34,160 nucleotides of DNA, taken from an uncultured Pseudomonadota bacterium (GTDB taxonomy: Bacteria; Pseudomonadota; Gammaproteobacteria; Steroidobacterales; Steroidobacteraceae). Of this stretch, positions 1 to 8,232 are shown one piece after another. Made by a program: the position numbers and the translations under genes. Location of the stretch: assembly GCA_903890265.1 (NCBI GenBank), contig CAITAM010000279.1:1-34160 (forward strand), written 5' to 3'. Positions within the stretch are counted from its first letter, which is position 1. Each line of letters starts with the position of its first letter. The notes under the pieces are model-generated. The model was not told where the DNA came from. It searched no databases and saw only the letters and a program-made list of their open reading frames with translations.

Positions 1-695
1 CGCGCAGCGCGGCGCGCCGCGATCATGCTCTTGGCCGTCTCGACCGCGATAGCGGCGTCACGGCAGTAGGCGTCGGCACCGACGGCCTTGCCGAACTCCT
101 CGTTCAGCGGTGCGCCGCCGACCAGCACGATGAAGTCGTCGCGCATGCCTTTTTCCTTCAGCGTGTCGACCACGACCTTCATGTAGGGCATCGTCGTCGT
201 CAGCAGCGCCGACATGCCGAGGATGTCCGGCTTGTGCGTCTCGAGGGCCTCGAGGTACTTCTCGACGGCATTGTTGATACCGATGTCGATGACCTCGAAG
301 CCGGCACCCTCGAGCATCATCGCCACGAGGTTCTTGCCGATGTCGTGGATGTCGCCCTTCACGGTGCCGATGACCACCTTGCCGATCGGCTCCACGCCGG
401 TCTCGGCGAGCAGAGGCCGCAGGATCTCCATGCCACCCTTCATCGCGTTGGCGGCGAGCAGCACTTCCGGCACGAACAGGATGCCGTCGCGGAAGTCGAT
501 ACCGACGATACGCATGCCCTCGACGAGCGCGTCGTTGAGCGTCTTCTCGGCGGACCAGCCGCGCTTGAGGAAGATGTGGGTCGCTTCTTCGACTTCGGTC
601 TTCAGGCCGTTGTAGAGGTCGTCATGGACCTGCTCGATCAACTCCTCGTCGCTGAGGTCGTTCAGATCGAATTCGGCCTGGTTATCGTCAGACAT
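1..695 (-). CDS. Corrinoid (B12-binding) methyltransferase protein, MttC/MtgC-like; 3' end truncated by the window edge
   Basis: Reverse-strand reading from ATG at 695: MSDDNQAEFDLNDLSDEELIEQVHDDLYNGLKTEVEEATHIFLKRGWSAEKTLNDALVEGMRIVGIDFRDGILFVPEVLLAANAMKGGMEILRPLLAETGVEPIGKVVIGTVKGDIHDIGKNLVAMMLEGAGFEVIDIG...; contains the GDIHDIGKN (DxHxxG) cobalamin-binding motif and the preceding helical cap domain. Open to the left edge, so not listed in the ORF track. Confidence 0.93.
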   Translation of the reverse strand, partial: MSDDNQAEFDLNDLSDEELIEQVHDDLYNGLKTEVEEATHIFLKRGWSAEKTLNDALVEGMRIVGIDFRDGILFVPEVLLAANAMKGGMEILRPLLAETGVEPIGKVVIGTVKGDIHDIGKNLVAMMLEGAGFEVIDIGINNAVEKYLEALETHKPDILGMSALLTTTMPYMKVVVDTLKEKGMRDDFIVLVGGAPLNEEFGKAVGADAYCRDAAIAVETAKSMIAARRAA

Positions 696-884
696 GCCGT
701 CTCTCCCAAGTATTTTGCGTGTCAGGACCACGCCTTACACGCCGCTGGCTGGTCAGTAATGGTACGGGTCCCGGTCTCGCGGGACTGGCTAATCCGCGAC
801 GGTCGCATATCCGCGAGCGACAGTCCAAGCCGGCCTGCGACGGCCGTCACCCCGGCCCGCCCGCCGTCGCCCGGGCGCCAGTTC

Positions 885-927
885 TTGTCGCATTCAGACA
901 ACCGGCGTCGTCGCCGGTTTCTACACT
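885..927 (+). promoter_or_regulatory. Putative promoter/operator for purU: TTGTCGCA-N16-CGNNGCCG-N5-TACACT, repeated upstream of the gene at 10868
   Basis: TTGTCGCA at 885-892 and TACACT at 922-927. The same elements at identical spacing occur at 10767-10809. The TACACT end lies 57 nt before the purU ATG. Confidence 0.45.
900..919. repeat. Perfect inverted repeat AACCGGCG-TCGT-CGCCGGTT in the corrinoid protein/purU intergenic region
   Basis: 8 bp arms with a 4 nt loop, read directly, just upstream of the TACACT element. Confidence 0.6.
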
Positions 928-984
928 AGCGCCTGTCCAGTAAATCGGCGTCCCGCCCCACCCGAGCCCACGGAGAACCCGCGC

Positions 985-1854
985 ATGACTTTTGATACCG
1001 CCCACCCGTTCGTGCTTACCGCCAGCTGCGGCAGCCGCATGGGCACCACCGCGCGCGTGACGAGCTTCCTGGCCGAGCGACGCCTCTACATCATGGAAAT
1101 GCAGCAGTTTGACGACGTGCTGTCGGGCCGCTTTTTTGTCCGTGTCACGCTCTGCGGCATTGCGGGCGAAGCGCTGGATATCGCCAAGCTCCGCCAGGAG
1201 TTCACCGCCGTCGCCGCGCTCGAGGAAATGGACTGGGCGATCCACGACACGGCGAACAAGACCCGCGTGATGATCCTCGTGTCGAACTTCGACCACTGCC
1301 TCGAGGACCTCCTCTACCGGCACCGCATGGGCGAGCTGCCGATGGACATCACGGGCATCGCCTCGAACCACACGACCCTGAAGCACATCGCCGATACCTA
1401 CGGCGTGCCGTTCACCCACCTGCCGATCACGGCCGACACGAAACCGCAGCAGGAAGCGCAGCTCCTGAAGCTCGTGGCGGACACCAAGACCGATCTCGTG
1501 CTGCTAGCCCGCTACATGCAGATCCTGTCGGATGACCTGTGCCGCGCGCTGTCCGGCCGGGCGATCAACATCCACCATTCGTTCCTGCCCGGTTTCAAGG
1601 GCGCGAAGCCCTACCACCAGGCGCACGCCCGCGGCGTAAAGCTGATTGGCGCCACCGCCCACTACGTCACCGCGGACCTCGACGAAGGCCCGATCATCGA
1701 GCAGATGGTCGAGCGCGTCGACCACAGCTTTACGCCGGCGATGCTCGCGGCGGCGGGCCGTGACTCGGAGCGTCGCGCCCTGTCGACCGCGGTGCGGGCG
1801 GTCCTCGAGCACCGCGTGCTCATGAACGGCGAGCGGACCGTCGTCTTCAAGTAA
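985..1854 (+). CDS. purU: Formyltetrahydrofolate deformylase
   Basis: 289 aa; N-terminal ACT-like domain followed by a formyltransferase-fold domain ([80 protein letters not shown]). Confidence 0.95.
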   Translation: MTFDTAHPFVLTASCGSRMGTTARVTSFLAERRLYIMEMQQFDDVLSGRFFVRVTLCGIAGEALDIAKLRQEFTAVAALEEMDWAIHDTANKTRVMILVSNFDHCLEDLLYRHRMGELPMDITGIASNHTTLKHIADTYGVPFTHLPITADTKPQQEAQLLKLVADTKTDLVLLARYMQILSDDLCRALSGRAINIHHSFLPGFKGAKPYHQAHARGVKLIGATAHYVTADLDEGPIIEQMVERVDHSFTPAMLAAAGRDSERRALSTAVRAVLEHRVLMNGERTVVFK

Positions 1855-1872
1855 GGGGGTCTCGCGCCTCCC

Positions 1873-1905
1873 CGGGTGACCGGGCACGCTATCGCCGGTC
1901 ACCCG
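1873..1905. terminator. GC-rich hairpin 19 nt downstream of purU (terminator-like or operator)
   Basis: CGGGTGACCGG (1873-1883), 11 nt loop, CCGGTCACCCG (1895-1905): perfect 11 bp stem. No U-tract follows, so terminator function is uncertain. Confidence 0.4.
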
Positions 1906-1985
1906 CCCGCCTTATAGTCGGCAGGCGGGGTGCCGCGCATTGTGCCGGCTCTCTTGCGCCATCGGCCCAGGGAGAGCAGCGAGCC

Positions 1986-3005
1986 ATGATCGACGTCCGC
2001 TCCGATACCGTCACCCGCCCGACCCCCGCCATGCTCGAGGCCATGATGGCCGCCCGCGTCGGTGACGACGTCTACGGCGAGGACGAGAACGTCAACGCCC
2101 TGCAGCGCCGTGCCGCGGACCTCTTTGGCATGGAGGCGGCACTCTTCTGCCCGAGCGGCACCATGACCAACCAGATCGCGATCAAGCTGCACACGCAGCC
2201 GGGCGACGAGGTGATCTGCGATGAACTCGCACACACCTACCTCTACGAGGGCGGCGGCATCGCCTTTCACTCCGGCGCCTCGGTCCGCACCCTGAAAGGC
2301 GCCAACGGGCGCTTTTCCGCACAGCAGGTACGGGACAACGTGAACCGGCGCGACGACGCGCACCTGCCCTGGACGCGCCTCGTCGCGGTCGAGAACACGG
2401 TCAACAAGGGCGGTGGCGGCTGCTGGGACCTCGCGGAACTGCGCGCGATCCGCGCCGCCTGCGATGCCCACGGGCTCGCCCTGCACCTCGACGGCGCACG
2501 GCTGTTCAACGCGCTGGTGGCACGGGGCGAGTCGGCCGCCGAGTACGGCTCGATCTTCCACACGATTTCGATCTGCCTGTCGAAGGGTCTCGGCGCGCCA
2601 ACGGGCTCGCTGCTGCTCGGCAGCCGGGACCACATCGCGCGTGCGCACCGCCTGCGCAAGCTCATGGGCGGGGGTATGCGCCAGGCCGGCTACCTCGCCG
2701 CTGCCGGGCTCTACGCGCTCGAACATAACGTGGCGCGACTGGCGGACGACCACGCCAAGGCCCGCACCGTCGCCGAGGCGCTCGGCGGGGTGTCCTACGT
2801 CCGTGACGTCCTGCCGGTCGAGACGAACATCCTCATCTTCCACCTTGACGAGCGCGTCACGCCCGAGCGCTACCTCGGGTACCTCGCCGAGCGCGGCATC
2901 CGCGCAGGCACGATGGGCCGCCAGACCGTACGCTTCGTGTTCCACCTCGACGTCAGCGACACCCAGGTCGGCGACCTGCTGGCGGCGGTGCGGAATTTCC
3001 ACTGA
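1986..3005 (+). CDS. ltaE: Low-specificity L-threonine aldolase (PLP fold type I)
   Basis: 339 aa beginning [50 protein letters not shown] and [14 protein letters not shown] motifs. Confidence 0.93.
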   Translation: MIDVRSDTVTRPTPAMLEAMMAARVGDDVYGEDENVNALQRRAADLFGMEAALFCPSGTMTNQIAIKLHTQPGDEVICDELAHTYLYEGGGIAFHSGASVRTLKGANGRFSAQQVRDNVNRRDDAHLPWTRLVAVENTVNKGGGGCWDLAELRAIRAACDAHGLALHLDGARLFNALVARGESAAEYGSIFHTISICLSKGLGAPTGSLLLGSRDHIARAHRLRKLMGGGMRQAGYLAAAGLYALEHNVARLADDHAKARTVAEALGGVSYVRDVLPVETNILIFHLDERVTPERYLGYLAERGIRAGTMGRQTVRFVFHLDVSDTQVGDLLAAVRNFH

Positions 3006-3186
3006 CGCCCATCGGTACCGCCGCTCGGGGCCGGGCGCCTCGAAACTCGATCGGCGTATCGGAAAAAGGCATTGGCGCCGCGTGCCACTTCGGGCGAGGC
3101 TACGGCCGTGAGCGCGTGCCGCCGCCTCGGTGACGTCTACTATAGTGTCGCGGCCGGTCGCGCCCACGCACCGCCCGGGAGGCCCG

Positions 3187-4155
3187 TTGGACAAGTTGCG
3201 CATTGACCGCCGCTGGCTGCCGCTGAACGCGCTGCGCGCCTTCGAGGCCGTGGCCAAGCACGGCAGCTTCACGGCGGCCGGCCATGCGCTGCTCGTGTCG
3301 CAGAGTGCGCTGTCCCGCCACGTGCTGTCGCTCGAGAAGCTCATCGGCGCCGCCCTGTTCGAACGGCGCCCGCACGCGCTCGTGCTGACCAAGGCCGGCG
3401 AGCACCTGCTGCCGGCCGTCACGAAGTCGTTCGACCGACTGGAATACGCCATCGACGACATTCGGCACGACGGCGCGCCGACCCTCAGAACGCTGCGTGT
3501 GCAGATGCCACCGAGCTTCGCGATGCACGTCGCCGTGCCGATCCTGCGCGAATTCCGCCGCGCCAACGCCGAGGTCGACATCGACCTCATCAGCCCGTAC
3601 GACATCGGGCCTGCCCAGGCAGACGCCGACATCGCGGTCGTGTACTCGAAACCGACCGTGACCAATCTCGTCAGTGACCTCCTGTGGCCGGAGCAGCTTG
3701 GCATCCTGTGTCATCCCGACCTTGCGGCCCGCCATGCGGGACTTGACCTGCCGTCGGTCATCCAGGCGAACGAGCTCATTCACGTGCGGCTCACCAATCT
3801 GCCGCGCCATCACCTCTGGTCGCAGTTCGCGCTGCAGGCGAACCTCGGGCTCGCCAACGTGGAGCGCGGCCTGGTCTTCGATACGGCGTTTCTCGCCGTG
3901 CAGTACGCGCGAAGTGGTGAGGGCCTCGCGCTCGTCGACCTCAATCTCTTCGCCGAGGACGTCGCGAGTGGTCGCCTCGTGCAGCCCTTTCCGAACCGCC
4001 TCGACGGTGGCTTCGGCTATTACCTGACCATCCACCCCGAAGCCCTGAGCGATACCGCCATCGCGCTGTTCCGCTCGTGGCTGATCAGCCGCTTTGGACC
4101 GGCCGCCGCGCACGACGAGACCGTCATTCGCCTTGCGGCCTCGAACGATGCCTGA
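3187..4155 (+). CDS. LysR-family transcriptional regulator (GcvA-like)
   Basis: HTH: LPLNALRAFEAVAKHGSFTAAGHALLVSQSALSRHVLSLEKLIGAALFERRPHALVLTKAGEHLL. TTG start at 3187 chosen from GGGAGG (3177-3182) just upstream; the listed ORF begins further upstream at 3130. Confidence 0.9.
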   Translation: MDKLRIDRRWLPLNALRAFEAVAKHGSFTAAGHALLVSQSALSRHVLSLEKLIGAALFERRPHALVLTKAGEHLLPAVTKSFDRLEYAIDDIRHDGAPTLRTLRVQMPPSFAMHVAVPILREFRRANAEVDIDLISPYDIGPAQADADIAVVYSKPTVTNLVSDLLWPEQLGILCHPDLAARHAGLDLPSVIQANELIHVRLTNLPRHHLWSQFALQANLGLANVERGLVFDTAFLAVQYARSGEGLALVDLNLFAEDVASGRLVQPFPNRLDGGFGYYLTIHPEALSDTAIALFRSWLISRFGPAAAHDETVIRLAASNDA

Positions 4156-4202
4156 TCGATCGCCCGACGACGCCCCTACCGAGTTTTCCCCGGAGACGCT
4201 TC

Positions 4203-5762
4203 ATGACTGAGAATGCCGACACCTCGACACGCCGCGGACCGCGCCGCCGGCCGGCCGCCCCGGTCACGACCGAACCGGTCCCGGAGCGTTCGCGCGCCTA
4301 CCGCCAGCTGGTCAGCCCCTTCGAGCCCCTCAAGGTCTTTTCGGACGACCAGGTGGCGTCGATCCACGAGGCGGCACTCGGCCTCATGGAGAACACCGGC
4401 TGGAAGGTCCTGTCGGAAAGGGCACTGCGCAAGTACAAGGAAGCCGGCGCCGAAGTCGACTTCAGCACCCAGATGGTGCGCATCGACCGCGGCCTGATCG
4501 CGAAGGCGCTCGCGACCGTGCCGCACGGCTACGAAATCCATGCGCTCGACCCCAGCCGGTCGATCTACATGGGTGGCAAGCACGTCTCCCTCGCGCCCAC
4601 CTCCGGGCCGCCGAACATCATGGATCTCGAGCGTGGCCGCCGGGCCGGCACCTTCGAAGACTTCTGCAACATGATGAAGCTCTGCCAGACCTACGACGTG
4701 ATCCACATCCTGGGCGGCGCCACCGAGCCGCAGGACATCTCGATCAATATCCGTCACCTCGACGTGACGCGGGCGCAGCTGCTGCTGACCGACAAGATCC
4801 CCTTCATGTTCTCCCGCGGTCCGGAACAGGTCGCCGACAACTTCGAACTGATCCGCCTCGCGCACGGCGTGTCGAAGGAGGACTTCAAGAAGAAGGTCTA
4901 CGTCTACTCGACCATCAACACGAACTCGCCGCTGCAGCTCGATACGCCGATGGCCGAGGGCATCATGGACTTCGCGCTCGCCGGGCAGCCGACGGTAATC
5001 ACGCCGTTCACGCTCGCCGGCGCCATGGCGCCGGTGACCATCGCCGGTGCGCTCACTCTCGCGCACGCCGAGGCGCTCGCCGGGATCACGCTCGGCCAGA
5101 TGACCAACCCCGGCGCGCCGATGATGTACGGCAGCTTCACCTCGAACGTGGACATGAAGTCGGGTTCGCCGGCCTTCGGCACACCCGAGTACACCAAGGC
5201 GCAGTTCGGGGCGGGGCAGCTCGCCCGCTACATCAAGATGCCGTGGCGCAGCTCGAACGCCACCGCCTCGAACGTGCCGGACGCGCAGGCGGCCTACGAG
5301 TCGCAGATGAGCCTGTGGGGCGCGCTGCTCGGCAACTGCAACTTCATGCTGCACGCGGCCGGCTGGATGGAGAGCGGCCTGTCGACGTCGTACGAGAAGT
5401 TCATCCTCGACATCGAGATGCTGCAGATGTTCGCCGAGATCTACCAGCCAGTGGGTGCCACGCCCGACGATCTTGGCATGAGCGCGGTAGCCGAGGTCGG
5501 TCCGGGTGGGCACTTCTTCGGCTGTGCCCACACCATGGAGCGCTACCGCAACGCCTTCTACACCCCGCTGGTGTCCGACTGGCGCAATTTCGGCCAGTGG
5601 ACGGAGGACGGTGCCAAAACGGCCACCCAGCGCGCGGCCACGGTCTGGAAGGACGCGCTCAAGAACTACGAGGCGCCGGCGCGCGACCCGGCGGTTGTCG
5701 AGGCGCTTAATGACTACGTCGCGCGACGCAAGGCCGAGGGCGGCGCACCGCCGATGACCTGA
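4203..5762 (+). CDS. Trimethylamine:corrinoid methyltransferase family protein (MttB superfamily, non-pyrrolysine homolog)
   Basis: About 519 aa from ATG 4203 (MTENADTSTRRGPRRR...), open throughout with no internal amber codon. MttB-superfamily regions such as VSLAPTSGPPNIMDLERGRRAGTFEDFCNMMKLCQTYDVIHILGG, PTVITPFTLAGAMAPVTIAGALTLAHAEALAGITLGQMTNPGAPMMYGSFTSNVDMKSGSPAFGTPE and GPGGHFFGCAHTMERYRNAFYTPLVSDWRNFGQW. Confidence 0.93.
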   Translation: MTENADTSTRRGPRRRPAAPVTTEPVPERSRAYRQLVSPFEPLKVFSDDQVASIHEAALGLMENTGWKVLSERALRKYKEAGAEVDFSTQMVRIDRGLIAKALATVPHGYEIHALDPSRSIYMGGKHVSLAPTSGPPNIMDLERGRRAGTFEDFCNMMKLCQTYDVIHILGGATEPQDISINIRHLDVTRAQLLLTDKIPFMFSRGPEQVADNFELIRLAHGVSKEDFKKKVYVYSTINTNSPLQLDTPMAEGIMDFALAGQPTVITPFTLAGAMAPVTIAGALTLAHAEALAGITLGQMTNPGAPMMYGSFTSNVDMKSGSPAFGTPEYTKAQFGAGQLARYIKMPWRSSNATASNVPDAQAAYESQMSLWGALLGNCNFMLHAAGWMESGLSTSYEKFILDIEMLQMFAEIYQPVGATPDDLGMSAVAEVGPGGHFFGCAHTMERYRNAFYTPLVSDWRNFGQWTEDGAKTATQRAATVWKDALKNYEAPARDPAVVEALNDYVARRKAEGGAPPMT

Positions 5763-5812
5763 GCCCGGCCGGTCGTGATGCGTGCTCTTTTACTGATGAT
5801 GCAGGGATCTCT

Positions 5813-8221
5813 ATGCGTACCCATACGAAAGTAGCGGTGATCGGTGGCGGCGTGGTCGGTGCGAGCGTGCTCTACCACCTGACCAAGGCCGGCTGGAAGG
5901 ACGTGATGCTGATCGAGCGGGCGGAGCTGACCTCGGGCTCCACCTGGCACGCGGCCGGCGGCATGCACACGGTCAACGGCGATCCGAACGTCGCCAAGCT
6001 CCAGCAGTACACGATCAACCTCTACAAGGAGATCGAAGCCATCTCCGGCCAGAGCTGCGGCGTGCACATCACGGGCGGACTGATGCTCGCGGGCACGCAG
6101 GAGCGCCTCGACTGGCTGAAGATGGCCAAGGCCCGGGGCCGCTACCTCGGCATGGACCTCGAGCTCATTTCGGTCGACGAGGCGGCAAAGCTCTTTCCGC
6201 TGATGGACAAGAAGCACTTCGTCGGCGCCATGTACGACCCCATCGAGGGGCACGTCGATCCGTACGGCGTGACCCACGCCTACGCCAAGTCCGCGCAGAT
6301 CGGCGGCGCCGAGATCGTGCGCCAGACGCGCGTCATGGACCTCAGGCAGCGCACGGATGGCAGCTGGGACGTCATAACGAACCAGGGCAACGTGCATGCC
6401 GAGCACGTGGTCAACGCCGGCGGTCTGTGGGCACGCGAAGTCGGGCGCATGGTCGGCATCGAGCTTCCCATACTCGCGATGGAGCACCAGTACCTCATCA
6501 CCGAGGACATGCCGGAGCTCGTGGGTCTCAAGGAGCAGCTGCACTGCATCGATTTCGAGGGCGAGATCTACACGCGCCAGGAACGCGGCGGCATGCTCAT
6601 GGGCACCTACGAGCGTGCCGGCGTGCCCTGGTCCGAGCGCGAAACGCCGTGGGACTTCGGCCAGGACCTGCTGCCGAACGACCTTGAGCGCATCGCGCCG
6701 AGTCTCGAGGTGGGTTTCCAGCATTTCCCGGCTTTCGAGAAGGCGGGTATCAAGAAGGTGGTCAACGGCCCGTTCACGTTCGCGCCGGACGGTAACCCGC
6801 TGATCGGTCCGGTGCGGGGCCTGACGAATTTCTGGGTGGCGTGCGGCGTGATGGCCGGCTTCAGTCAGGGCGGCGGCGTCGGCCTGTCGCTCGCCAACTG
6901 GATGGTCGATGGCGATCCGGGCGCCGACATCTGGGGTATGGACGTCGCCCGCTACGGTGACTGGACGACGCTCGCGTACACCAACGCGAAGGTCCGGGAG
7001 AACTACTCAAGGCGCTTCCGGATCCGCTTCCCGAACGAGGAGCTGCCGGCCGCCCGCCCGCTGCGCACCACGCCGATCTACGAGCGGCTGCTCGCCGAAA
7101 ACGCCGTCTACGGCGATTATTGCGGTCTCGAGCACCCGCTGTGGTTCGCGCCGAAAGGCGAGGCGCCGGTGGAGGACGTGACGTTCCGCCGCTCGAACGC
7201 GCACCCGCACGTGGCGACGGAGTGCCGGACGGTGATGAACGGGGTGGGTTTGCTCGAGACCTCCAACTACGGCAAGTTCGACGTGACCGGCCGGCACGCC
7301 GCGGAGTGGCTGAACCGGGTCATGGGCAATCGCGTCCCCGACGTCGGTCGCATCACGCTCGCGCCCATGCTGAACGAGCGCGGCCGCCTGATCGGCGACT
7401 TCACGATGTGCCGGGTGAGCGAGGAGCGCATCTTCCTCGTGGGCACCTATGCCGCCGAGGAGTATTACCTGCGCTGGTTCGAGCGCACCCGGCCGCCGGC
7501 GGACGTCCGCGTGCGGCCGTGCGCGATGGAATACACGGGCCTGTCGATCGCCGGACCCCGGTCGCGCGAGCTCCTGGCGAAGCTCGTCCGCGACGACCTG
7601 TCGACTGCCGCCTTCCCGTTCCTGTCGTTCCGCCGCATGGAGATCGGCATGGTGCCGGCGCTCGTCGGCCGGATCTCCTTCACCGGCGAGCTCGGCTACG
7701 AGTTCTGGGTGACGACCGACTACCAGCGCGCGCTCTACGACCTGCTGATGGAGGCCGGCGCCGAGTTCGGAATCCGGCCGTTCGGCGGGCGGGCGCTGAA
7801 CTCGATGCGGCTCGAAAAGAGCTTCGGCAACTGGGCGCGCGAGTTCCGGCCGATTTACGGCGCCTTCGAGGGCGGTCTCGGCCGCTTCATCGACTTCAAG
7901 CGCCCGGACTTCATTGGCCGGGCGGCCGCGCTCGCCGAGCAAGCGAGCGGCGGTGAACGGCGGCTGATCGCGCTCAAGGTCGAGGCAGCCGATGCCGACG
8001 CGATCGGTGACGAGCCGATCTGGCACGGCGACAAGGTCGTCGGCTGGGTGACGTCCGGCGGCTACGGCCACCGGGTCGGCCACTCGATCGCGCTCGGCTA
8101 CGTCGACAGGGCGGTGGCCGACGCCACGGACTTCGGGGTCGAGCTCATCGGCGAACGCCGCGCGGCGACCCGCCTCGCGGCGCCCGCCTACGATCCGACC
8201 GGCGCCAGGATGCGGATCTGA
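5813..8221 (+). CDS. FAD-dependent oxidoreductase with C-terminal GcvT (aminomethyltransferase) domain; dimethylglycine/sarcosine dehydrogenase family, paralog 1
   Basis: 802 aa; [44 protein letters not shown] (dinucleotide-binding motif plus the STWHAAG motif of covalent-FAD family members); C-terminal GLSIAGPRSRELLAKL, ISFTGELGYEFWV and ALNSMRLEKSFGNWAREF of the GcvT fold. Confidence 0.92.
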   Translation: MRTHTKVAVIGGGVVGASVLYHLTKAGWKDVMLIERAELTSGSTWHAAGGMHTVNGDPNVAKLQQYTINLYKEIEAISGQSCGVHITGGLMLAGTQERLDWLKMAKARGRYLGMDLELISVDEAAKLFPLMDKKHFVGAMYDPIEGHVDPYGVTHAYAKSAQIGGAEIVRQTRVMDLRQRTDGSWDVITNQGNVHAEHVVNAGGLWAREVGRMVGIELPILAMEHQYLITEDMPELVGLKEQLHCIDFEGEIYTRQERGGMLMGTYERAGVPWSERETPWDFGQDLLPNDLERIAPSLEVGFQHFPAFEKAGIKKVVNGPFTFAPDGNPLIGPVRGLTNFWVACGVMAGFSQGGGVGLSLANWMVDGDPGADIWGMDVARYGDWTTLAYTNAKVRENYSRRFRIRFPNEELPAARPLRTTPIYERLLAENAVYGDYCGLEHPLWFAPKGEAPVEDVTFRRSNAHPHVATECRTVMNGVGLLETSNYGKFDVTGRHAAEWLNRVMGNRVPDVGRITLAPMLNERGRLIGDFTMCRVSEERIFLVGTYAAEEYYLRWFERTRPPADVRVRPCAMEYTGLSIAGPRSRELLAKLVRDDLSTAAFPFLSFRRMEIGMVPALVGRISFTGELGYEFWVTTDYQRALYDLLMEAGAEFGIRPFGGRALNSMRLEKSFGNWAREFRPIYGAFEGGLGRFIDFKRPDFIGRAAALAEQASGGERRLIALKVEAADADAIGDEPIWHGDKVVGWVTSGGYGHRVGHSIALGYVDRAVADATDFGVELIGERRAATRLAAPAYDPTGARMRI

Positions 8222-8232
8222 CGGAGCCCGGC

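Noticed and set aside
234-929. 231 aa plus-strand ORF and the nested 214-615 ORF at the left edge
   Set aside because: Antisense to the corrinoid protein; the reverse strand carries the clear B12-binding motif and a sensible start codon.
3141-3146. TATAGT upstream of the LysR gene as a promoter
   Set aside because: Plausible -10 but no convincing -35 at the right spacing and no second line of support, so not listed as a feature.
4077-4202. N-terminal extension of the MttB-family ORF back to 4077
   Set aside because: Overlaps the end of the LysR-type gene; ATG 4203 preceded by a GGAG-like site (CCCCGGAGACGCTTC) gives a normal family N-terminus.
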